Shown here piece by piece: positions 26,272 to 33,244 of a DNA stretch of 33,244 bases. Under the pieces are notes generated by a model. The model was not told where the DNA came from. It saw only the letters and a list, made by a program, of their open reading frames with translations, and ran no database searches. The stretch is taken from the NCBI GenBank assembly GCA_030691625.1, contig JAUYDX010000048.1, forward strand, positions 1-33,244. The letters are read 5' to 3'. The stretch is from Candidatus Omnitrophota bacterium. Its GTDB lineage: Bacteria > Omnitrophota > Gorgyraeia > Gorgyraeales > Gorgyraeaceae. Each line of letters begins with the position of its first letter. The first letter of the stretch is position 1. The position numbers and the translations under genes were made by a program.

Positions 26272-27447
26272 ATGAATACGAAAGAAGTGATAGCACAGTA
26301 TGATAAGTTTGTGATGAAGACTTACGGCCGGATACCCTGCGTGATAGTAAAGGGTAAGGGGCTCAAGGTGTGGGACCTGGATGGGAAAGAGTATTTGGAT
26401 TTTTTCCCAGGATGGGCTGTTAGCGGGCTGGGGCATTGCCACCCGAAGGTGGCGAGCGCGGTCAGGAATTATCTTAAAAAGATAATTCACGTGCCGAATA
26501 ATTATTACAACATGCTCCAGGGAAAGCTGGCAGAGAAAATAATAGAGAATTCTTTTGAGGGAAAGGTGTTTTTCTGCAATAGCGGGGCAGAGGCGAACGA
26601 AGGCGCGATAAAACTGGCAAGGTCTTACGGCAATTCCACTGGCGGAAGGTACGAGATAATAACAATGGAAAATGCCTTTCACGGAAGGACACTCGCCACG
26701 ATCACCGCTACAGGACAACAAAAATACCTTCAAGGGTTTGAGCCATTGCCAGCGGGTTTTAAAAAAGCGGCTTTCAACAATATAAAGGCAGTAGAGAATG
26801 CCATAACAGATAAGACCGCGGCTATTATGATAGAGCCGATACAGGGAGAAGGCGGGATAAATGTGGCAGGAGATGATTATATAAAACAATTAAGGGAACT
26901 CTGCGATAAAAAGGATCTGATACTGATTTTTGACGAGGTGCAGACAGGAATAGGAAGGACCGGGAAGATGTTCGGGTTCCAGCATTACGGGATAGCGCCT
27001 GATGTGATGACGCTCGCTAAGTCATTAGGAGGCGGACTTCCTATAGGAGCAATGGCGGCAGGTAAAAAATTCGCGGATATATTAAAGCCAGGGATGCACG
27101 CGTCTACTTTCGGAGGCAGTCCTATTGTATGCAGCGCGGCGCTGGCTGTATTTGAAGCGATCCAGAAGGAAAAACTTCTTCCGAATACTGTAAGGATGGG
27201 AAAATATCTGGTAGAAAAATTAGAGGAATTAAAGAAGAAAAAATCTATTATAAAAGAGGTGAGGGGTAAAGGCCTTATGATAGGCGTAGAGCTCACTATT
27301 CCAGGTAAGGAGATAGTGGAAAAATGCCTGCAGGAAGGGCTTATGATAAACTGCACGCATGACAAGGTTCTGCGTATAATGCCCGGCATGATAGTGACAA
27401 AGAAACAGATAGACAAGGCAGTGGGGATTTTGAATAAGGTGATGTAA
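26272..27447 (+). CDS. argD: Acetylornithine aminotransferase
   Basis: FFPGWAVSGLGHCHPKV; FFCNSGAEANEGAIKLAR; LIFDEVQTGIGRTGKMFGFQHYGI; TLAKSLGGGLPIGAM. ATG 26272 preferred over TTG 26242 in the palindrome. Confidence 0.95.
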   Translation: MNTKEVIAQYDKFVMKTYGRIPCVIVKGKGLKVWDLDGKEYLDFFPGWAVSGLGHCHPKVASAVRNYLKKIIHVPNNYYNMLQGKLAEKIIENSFEGKVFFCNSGAEANEGAIKLARSYGNSTGGRYEIITMENAFHGRTLATITATGQQKYLQGFEPLPAGFKKAAFNNIKAVENAITDKTAAIMIEPIQGEGGINVAGDDYIKQLRELCDKKDLILIFDEVQTGIGRTGKMFGFQHYGIAPDVMTLAKSLGGGLPIGAMAAGKKFADILKPGMHASTFGGSPIVCSAALAVFEAIQKEKLLPNTVRMGKYLVEKLEELKKKKSIIKEVRGKGLMIGVELTIPGKEIVEKCLQEGLMINCTHDKVLRIMPGMIVTKKQIDKAVGILNKVM

Positions 27448-27462
27448 ACCAAAACCTTAATA

Positions 27463-27498
27463 AACCTCGTAGGTTGCCGTACGGCAACCTACGAGGTT
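27463..27498. repeat. 36-nt perfect palindrome AACCTCGTAGGTTGCCGTACGGCAACCTACGAGGTT
   Basis: 18-bp self-complementary arms; related to 19667-19704. Confidence 0.95.
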
Positions 27499-27510
27499 GG
27501 GGTGGTAAAT

Positions 27511-28389
27511 ATGAAAAAAGATCTGTTGACGATCAATGATTTGAGCGTGAGCGAGATAAACGAGATACTCGCGCTCGCCAAAGAATTAAAGGAAAAAAGG
27601 CAGGGGTTTGGCGAGCCGCTTAAAGGAAAGACCATCGGCCTTATATTTGAAAAGCCGTCCAATAGGACCAGGGTGTCTTTCGAGGTAGGCGTAACAGAGC
27701 TGGGCGGCCACGCCATATACCTGGGGTCGTACGAGATAGACCTGGGCAAACGCGAGTCTCCGCGCGATGTGGCAATGGTGCTCTCGAGGTATCTTAAAGG
27801 CATTATAGCGAGGACGTTTTCTCATAAGACAGTGGTGGAGCTCGCAAGGCACGCGTCCATACCTGTTATAAACGGGCTGACTGATTTTCAGCACCCGTGC
27901 CAGGCGCTAAGCGATCTATTCACGATAAAGGAAAAGAAGGGCCTGGAAAATATCACAGTGGCTTATATAGGAGACGGTAATAATGTTTTAAATTCGCTTT
28001 TATGTATATGCAATAAAATGGGAATCAAGATAAATGCGGCGTGCCCAAAAGGATATGAGCCAAGCAAGGATGTAGCGGGAAGCGCAAAGATATTTAACGC
28101 GCCTGAGGATGCTGTGAAAGGCGCTGATATCGTCTACACAGATGTGTGGACCAGCATGGGCCAGGAAAAAGAGTATAAAAAAAGGCTGAAGGTTTTTAAG
28201 AAATACCAGGTGAATAGCGATTTAATGAAGCTGGCGAATAAAGATGCCATAGTGATGCATTGCCTGCCCGCGCACAGGGGCCAGGAGATAACTGACAGCG
28301 TGATAGACGGGCCTCAATCAGTGGTGCTGGACCAGGCTGAGAACAGGCTGCACGTGCAGAAGGCGATATTGATAAAGTTGCTGAAATAA
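27511..28389 (+). CDS. argF: Ornithine carbamoyltransferase
   Basis: GLIFEKPSNRTRVSFEVGVTELGGHA; NGLTDFQHPCQALSDLFTI; VMHCLPAHRGQEIT; DQAENRLHVQKAIL. Confidence 0.97.
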   Translation: MKKDLLTINDLSVSEINEILALAKELKEKRQGFGEPLKGKTIGLIFEKPSNRTRVSFEVGVTELGGHAIYLGSYEIDLGKRESPRDVAMVLSRYLKGIIARTFSHKTVVELARHASIPVINGLTDFQHPCQALSDLFTIKEKKGLENITVAYIGDGNNVLNSLLCICNKMGIKINAACPKGYEPSKDVAGSAKIFNAPEDAVKGADIVYTDVWTSMGQEKEYKKRLKVFKKYQVNSDLMKLANKDAIVMHCLPAHRGQEITDSVIDGPQSVVLDQAENRLHVQKAILIKLLK

Positions 28390-28399
28390 TATGAAATGG

Positions 28400-28506
28400 T
28401 TCTCGACTGTGCTTACACGTATAGTCAGGACGTCCGCTCGAACAGTATTGTGTGGTAATATTCTTCGAGCGATCATGAGAGCATAATACGGGAGTGGAGT
28501 CGAGAA
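28400..28506. repeat. TTCTCGAC...GTCGAGAA nested hairpin element (family S, copy 3, expanded)
   Basis: Outer TTCTCGAC/GTCGAGAA, inner CGCTCGAA...TTCGAGCG; aligns to copy 1 with insertions. Confidence 0.78.
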
Positions 28507-28522
28507 GATAAGAGGAGTAATC

Positions 28523-29695
28523 ATGAATAAAAAGGTGGTTTTAGCGTATTCAGGCGGATTAGATACATCAGTGGCAGTGGCGTGGCTCGCTGATAAAGGC
28601 TACGAGGTGATCTGCTACATGGCTGATGTGGGCCAGGGCGGCGATTACGCTAAGTTAAAGAAGCGCGCTATGTCAGCGGGCGCCAAAAAAGTGATCGTAG
28701 AGGATCTAAAGGATGAGTTCGCGAAGGATTTTGTCCTTATGTCTTTAAAGGCAGGCGCTGTTTATGAATCAAAATATCTTCTGGCAACAGCTCTTTCAAG
28801 GCCGATCATAGCAAAAGGCCTGGTAGAGAGCGCGAAAAAGGAAAAGGCAGATTCTGTGGCGCATGGCTGCACAGGCAAGGGCAATGACCAGGTGAGGTTT
28901 GAGGTCACTATCATGGCGCTCGCGCCTGAACTTAAAATAATCGCTCCTTTAAGGGAGTGGCACATGTATTCAAGGGAAGAGGAAATAGAATACGCCAAGG
29001 AAAATAATATCCAGATAGATACCACAAAGAAAAGCCCTTACAGCCTGGATAAAAATATCTGGGGCATGTCTATAGAGTGCGGGGCGCTGGAAGACCCGTG
29101 GAACGAGCCGCCTGAAGACGCGTATCAGATGACAATAGGGCCTGGCAAGGCGCCTTCAAAACCCGCATACGTGGAGATTGGTTTTGAAAAAGGCGCGCCA
29201 GTGAAGCTCAACGGGAAAAAGATGAAACCAGTGGATCTTATATTGAAGCTCAATGAGATAGGCGGGAAAAACGGGATCGGAAGGACTGATCTCGTGGAAA
29301 ACAGGCTCATAGGAATAAAATCCAGGGAGATATATGAGGCGCCAGGGGCGTGGATACTCTATAACAGCCATAAGGAACTGGAATCGCTTACGCTGGACAG
29401 GGAACTCCTGCATTTTAAAGAGGGCATTTCCTTAAAGTACGCGGACCTGGTGTATTACGGGCTGTGGTTCACGCCTCTTAAAAAGGCGCTGGACGCATTT
29501 ATCAACGAAACGCAGAAGAATGTGACTGGAGTAGTAAAGGTAAAATTATTAAAGGGCGTGGCGAGCGTAGTGTCAAGGAAGTCGCCGCACTCATTATACA
29601 GGAAAGAAATGGCCACGTACGATAAAGGCGATAAATTCGACAGGTCAGTGGCAGAGGGGTTTATTAAAGTTTGGGGAATGCCGTACAAAAAGTGA
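28523..29695 (+). CDS. argG: Argininosuccinate synthase
   Basis: VVLAYSGGLDTSVAVAWLADKGYEVICYMADVGQG; AHGCTGKGNDQVRFE; LVENRLIGIKSREIYEAPGA. Confidence 0.98.
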   Translation: MNKKVVLAYSGGLDTSVAVAWLADKGYEVICYMADVGQGGDYAKLKKRAMSAGAKKVIVEDLKDEFAKDFVLMSLKAGAVYESKYLLATALSRPIIAKGLVESAKKEKADSVAHGCTGKGNDQVRFEVTIMALAPELKIIAPLREWHMYSREEEIEYAKENNIQIDTTKKSPYSLDKNIWGMSIECGALEDPWNEPPEDAYQMTIGPGKAPSKPAYVEIGFEKGAPVKLNGKKMKPVDLILKLNEIGGKNGIGRTDLVENRLIGIKSREIYEAPGAWILYNSHKELESLTLDRELLHFKEGISLKYADLVYYGLWFTPLKKALDAFINETQKNVTGVVKVKLLKGVASVVSRKSPHSLYRKEMATYDKGDKFDRSVAEGFIKVWGMPYKK

Positions 29696-29697
29696 GC

Positions 29698-29754
29698 TTT
29701 CAGCTATCAGCTTTCAGCTGTCAGCTGCTGAAAGCTGATGGCTGATAGCTGAAA
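29698..29754. repeat. 57-nt palindromic element TTTCAGCTATCAGC...GCTGATAGCTGAAA
   Basis: 14-nt outer arms plus inner CTTTCAGC/GCTGAAAG. Confidence 0.88.
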
Positions 29755-29767
29755 CAGGGAGAAATCC

Positions 29768-31126
29768 ATGAGCAAGATGTGGGGCGGAAGGTTTAATAAA
29801 AAGACAGATCCTCTGGTGGAAGAGTTTACGAGGTCTATTCAGTTTGATAAAAAACTGGCTGAGTATGACTGCTTAGGCAGCATCGCGCACGCGAAGATGC
29901 TGGGTAAATGCCGTATAGTGCCTAAGAAGCACGCGGTAAAAATAGTCTCAGGCCTGAACTCTATTTTAAAAGAGATCAAAAGCGGAAAATTTAAAATAGA
30001 CGCATCATCAGAGGATATACACACTGTTATACAGAATGCGTTGGACAAAAAAATAGGAAAATCCAGCGCCATGCTTCATACAGCGAGGAGCAGGAATGAC
30101 CAGGTGTCTTTAGATACAAGGATGTATTGCAAAGATAAATTAAATTATCTTATCGGGCTAATATCATTGCTAAAGGCGTCTATAAAGGTATTTTCCAGGA
30201 AAAATATAGATGTAATAATCCCTGGATTTACGCATATGCAGAATGCCCAGCCGGTTCTTCTGGCTCATCAGATGCTCGCATACTGCGATATGTTTGACAG
30301 GGATATGGAGAGGATTAAAGACACTATGAAGCGCGTGGATATTTTGCCGCTTGGCTCGTGCGCTATCAGCGGAACAAGTCTTCCCATAGACAGGAATTTT
30401 GTGGCCAAAGAGCTGGGCTTTTCAAAGGTCTCTTCTAACAGTATGGACGCTGTGAGCGACAGGGACTTTGTCGTAGAGATTATATCCGGCCTGGCTATTT
30501 TAGGAATGCATCTTTCAAGGCTTTCAGAGGATTTTATAATTTTAAGCTCTCAGGGGTTTGGCGTCCTGAATTTAGGCGATGAATTTTCTACAGGCTCGAG
30601 CATGATGCCGCAGAAGAAAAATCCGGATGTCCTGGAGCTCGTGAGGGGCAAGGCAGGCACGCTCTATGGAAATCTTATAGAAGTGTTGACTATTATGAAA
30701 GGCCTTCCGCTTACATACAATAGGGACATGCAGCTGGATAAAGAGCCTTTGTTCAAGGCAGTAGAAACAGTGGAAGGGTCATTAAAGGTAATGACAGGGC
30801 TTTTCAAGGTATTAAAGGTGAATAAGGATAACGCGCTAAAGCTTTTAGAGGATGAGTCCATATACGCGACTGACGTGATGGAATACCTGGTGAAAAAAGG
30901 GATTCCTTTAAAAGAGGCGCACGATATTACGGGTAAGATACTTTCATACAGCATGGACAGAAAATTGAAACTAGGGGAGGTGTCTTTAAGGGAGCTCAGG
31001 ATTTTCAGCTCCGAGTTTAATAAAGACGTTTATGGGCTTTTAAATCCGGGAAAATCCGTGAGCCTTAAAAAATCTTACGGAGGCACAAGTCCGGACGAGG
31101 TAAGGAAGAAACTGAAAAATGAATGA
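29768..31126 (+). CDS. argH: Argininosuccinate lyase
   Basis: KMWGGRFNKKTDPLVEEFTRSI; SRNDQVSLDTRMY; PGFTHMQNAQPVLLAHQMLAY; GSSMMPQKKNPDVLELVRGK. Confidence 0.98.
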   Translation: MSKMWGGRFNKKTDPLVEEFTRSIQFDKKLAEYDCLGSIAHAKMLGKCRIVPKKHAVKIVSGLNSILKEIKSGKFKIDASSEDIHTVIQNALDKKIGKSSAMLHTARSRNDQVSLDTRMYCKDKLNYLIGLISLLKASIKVFSRKNIDVIIPGFTHMQNAQPVLLAHQMLAYCDMFDRDMERIKDTMKRVDILPLGSCAISGTSLPIDRNFVAKELGFSKVSSNSMDAVSDRDFVVEIISGLAILGMHLSRLSEDFIILSSQGFGVLNLGDEFSTGSSMMPQKKNPDVLELVRGKAGTLYGNLIEVLTIMKGLPLTYNRDMQLDKEPLFKAVETVEGSLKVMTGLFKVLKVNKDNALKLLEDESIYATDVMEYLVKKGIPLKEAHDITGKILSYSMDRKLKLGEVSLRELRIFSSEFNKDVYGLLNPGKSVSLKKSYGGTSPDEVRKKLKNE

Positions 31127-32369
31127 TTTTAATTACAGGCACAATAATCTTTATTGCGAATCAGTAGCTGTAGAAGAGCTGGCTAGAAAATACGGCACGC
31201 CGCTTTATGTATACAGCCGCAATACTCTCGTAAGCCATTTCAGAAAGATAAAAGAGGCTTTTAGGCCAATAAATCCTCTTATATGCTTTTCAATGAAGGC
31301 TAATCCGAACCAGTCTATATTGAGGATCCTTGTAAGAGAGGGTTCTGGCCTGGATATTGTTTCAGGGGGAGAACTTTACAGGGCTCTAAGAACAGGAGTT
31401 TCTTCAAGAAAAATAGTTTACGCAGGCGTGGGCAAGACAGAAAAAGAAATAGAGCTGGCAATAAGGCATCGTATATTTCTGTTTAATGCGGAGTCGATTC
31501 CGGAACTGGAGCTGGTAAATAAAATAGCCGGGAGGCTCGGGATAAGGCAGAAGGCGGCGATACGTATAAATCCTGATATAAAAGCCAAAACCCATAAATA
31601 TATCACTACGGGCCATGGCGATAATAAATTTGGCGTGGATTTTGATACTGCCAGGAAAATATTCCTTGATAGGAGAAAATATAAAAATCTGAACATATCC
31701 GGGATTCATATGCATATTGGCTCCCAGATAGTGGAAGCGGAGCCGTTTGTCAGGGCGCTTAAAAGATTGACAGGTTTTGTGAAATACCTTGAGGCCCGCG
31801 GCGTGAATATCAGATGGGTTAATATAGGGGGAGGCCTTGGAATAATATATTCCAGGGAAAGGCCACAGACTGCCCGGGAATACGCAAAAGAGGTTTTGCC
31901 TATACTGAGGAAATTAAAAGCTAATATAATACTGGAACCCGGAAGGTTTATCGTGGGTAACGCTGGACTGCTCGTTACAAGAGTCCAATATATAAAAGAA
32001 ACACCTAATAAAAGATTCGCCATAGTGGACGCCGGCATGAATGATCTTATAAGGCCGAGCCTTTATGGCGCTTATCACGAGATACTGCCCGTGAGATCGC
32101 CTTCTTATTCAGGCTCAAAAAAGATCAGGGTGTACGATGTGGTGGGGCCTATATGCGAAAGCGGGGATTTTCTGGGAAAAGGCAGGAAATTTATAGAATT
32201 AAAACAAAGGGATTTACTGGGCGTTATGGGCGCAGGCGCGTACGGCTTTAGCATGTCCAGCAATTATAACTCCAGGCCAAGGCCTAGCGAGGTAATGGTG
32301 GACGGCTCGGCTGTAAAACTTATAAGGCGCAGGGAAACATACGAAGACCTGATACGCGCCGAAACTTAA
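31119..32369 (+). CDS. lysA: Diaminopimelate decarboxylase
   Basis: YGTPLYVYSRNTL; CFSMKANPNQSILRIL; GSGLDIVSGGELYRAL; HMHIGSQI; EPGRFIVGNAGLLVTRV; VVGPICESGDFLGK. Confidence 0.97.
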   Translation: MNDFNYRHNNLYCESVAVEELARKYGTPLYVYSRNTLVSHFRKIKEAFRPINPLICFSMKANPNQSILRILVREGSGLDIVSGGELYRALRTGVSSRKIVYAGVGKTEKEIELAIRHRIFLFNAESIPELELVNKIAGRLGIRQKAAIRINPDIKAKTHKYITTGHGDNKFGVDFDTARKIFLDRRKYKNLNISGIHMHIGSQIVEAEPFVRALKRLTGFVKYLEARGVNIRWVNIGGGLGIIYSRERPQTAREYAKEVLPILRKLKANIILEPGRFIVGNAGLLVTRVQYIKETPNKRFAIVDAGMNDLIRPSLYGAYHEILPVRSPSYSGSKKIRVYDVVGPICESGDFLGKGRKFIELKQRDLLGVMGAGAYGFSMSSNYNSRPRPSEVMVDGSAVKLIRRRETYEDLIRAET

Positions 32370-32391
32370 AGTTATTTGAAAGATAAAGTAA

Positions 32392-33186
32392 ATGGGAAAG
32401 TTAAATTTTACTAAGATGGCTGGGGCGGGGAATGATTTTATAGTTATTTCCTCTGAAGAGAAGGATTTTTCTTCCCTGGCAAGAAAACTATGCGAAAGAA
32501 AGACAGGTATAGGCGCGGACGGGATGCTGGTTATAGGGAGATCAAAGACAGCTGATTTCAGGATGCAGATATTTAACGCTGACGGCAGCGAGGCGGAGAT
32601 GTGCGGGAATGGCCTGAGATGCGCTGTATTATATAACGGTAAAAAAGAAAAGATAAAGGTGGAGACAATAGCCGGTATATACGAGGGAGAGATCACAGGG
32701 AAAAACAGGGTCATGGTAAAGATGGAAGACCCTAAAGATTTAAAGATGGGTATCCCTATAGAGATAAATTCCAGAAAATTAAAGGTCAATTTTATAAATA
32801 CAGGCGTTCCGCATACAGCGATATTTGTAAATGGGATCGATAGGATTGATGTGGATAATATCGGCAGGGCTGTGAGATCGCACGAGGCATTCAAGCCAAA
32901 AGGCACGAATGTGGATTTTGTGGAGATAATTGACGATGAAAACATAAGGATCAGGACGTTTGAGCGCGGTGTAGAGGGTGAAACCCTTGCGTGCGGCACA
33001 GGGGCTGTGGCTTCCGCAATAATCGCGAGTCATGATTCGCGAATCATGAATCATGAAATCAATGTGCACACAAAGGGCGGAACCCTGAAAGTGGCATTCG
33101 AGAAAAAAGGCAGCAATATACAAAACGTGTATCTGGACGGAGAGGCAAAAGAGATATTTACCGGGCAAACAAATTTACACTTGTGA
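32392..33186 (+). CDS. dapF: Diaminopimelate epimerase (with an in-frame palindrome-encoded segment)
   Basis: FTKMAGAGNDFIVI; NADGSEAEMCGNGLRCA; FINTGVPHTAIFV; RTFERGVEGETLACGTGAVASA. Confidence 0.97.
   Translation: MGKLNFTKMAGAGNDFIVISSEEKDFSSLARKLCERKTGIGADGMLVIGRSKTADFRMQIFNADGSEAEMCGNGLRCAVLYNGKKEKIKVETIAGIYEGEITGKNRVMVKMEDPKDLKMGIPIEINSRKLKVNFINTGVPHTAIFVNGIDRIDVDNIGRAVRSHEAFKPKGTNVDFVEIIDDENIRIRTFERGVEGETLACGTGAVASAIIASHDSRIMNHEINVHTKGGTLKVAFEKKGSNIQNVYLDGEAKEIFTGQTNLHL
33030..33049. repeat. 20-nt perfect palindrome TCATGATTCGCGAATCATGA inside dapF
   Basis: Self-complementary; followed by a further partial copy ATCATGAA. Confidence 0.93.
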
Positions 33187-33210
33187 CAATGTCACAAGTG
33201 TAAAGTTGTT
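33168..33210. repeat. 43-nt palindrome family P43, copy 3 (AACAAATTTACACTTGTGACAATGTCACAAGTGTAAAGTTGTT)
   Basis: Overlaps the dapF 3' end and stop; right half identical to copy 2. Confidence 0.85.
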
Positions 33211-33221
33211 GAGGAGGAAAT

Positions 33222-33244
33222 ATGTTTCAGGGCGCGATGACGGC
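33222..33244 (+). CDS. dapA: Start of a truncated CDS, probably 4-hydroxy-tetrahydrodipicolinate synthase
   Basis: gaggagg SD then MFQGAMT, similar to DapA N-termini; runs off the window. Confidence 0.6.

Noticed and set aside
22847-29767. CRISPR array as an explanation for the many repeats
   Set aside because: Repeats belong to different families, are separated by whole genes, and show no regular spacer spacing or cas genes.
32214-32999. 261-aa antisense ORF opposite lysA/dapF
   Set aside because: Spans two clear + strand genes and has no domain-like motifs.
1-33244. tRNA, rRNA or known riboswitch (e.g. lysine riboswitch, T-box)
   Set aside because: No recognisable cloverleaf, rRNA stretch or T-box/lysine-riboswitch signature was noticed by eye; a covariance-model scan (Infernal/Rfam) would be decisive.

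Overview
33,244-bp window with every supported gene on the + strand. I judge it bacterial and chromosomal; Omnitrophota-like candidate-phylum ancestry is only a guess from protein style. Gene order: oppD/oppF-type ABC ATPases; GT9 glycosyltransferase; secreted helical-repeat protein; RHH/RelE-type toxin-antitoxin pair plus a small-protein/nucleotidyltransferase pair; glgC; short argA-like GNAT; leuC-leuD-leuB-like; asd; truA; DUF3786-like; beta-repeat protein; three pilin-like proteins; acyl-AMP ligase fused to an ACP domain; zinc ADH; LsrF/DhnA-like aldolase; signal-peptide-bearing B12/radical SAM protein; rplM-rpsI; argC-J-B-D-F-G-H; lysA; dapF; start of dapA. The coding content is mostly housekeeping. 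The main novelty signal is a dense set of intergenic perfect or near-perfect palindromes from several sequence families. They occupy every sizeable gap of the arg/lys operon, often supply the stop codon or C-terminal residues of the upstream gene or sit on the SD or -35 of the downstream gene, and one lies in frame inside dapF. Also notable: two proteins with signal peptides followed by (A)LRP-like motifs (one a radical SAM protein), three apparently leaderless promoters, two unfamiliar internally repetitive proteins, and a TA/NTase island flanked by near-identical hairpins. No tool was run; all assignments are by reading.
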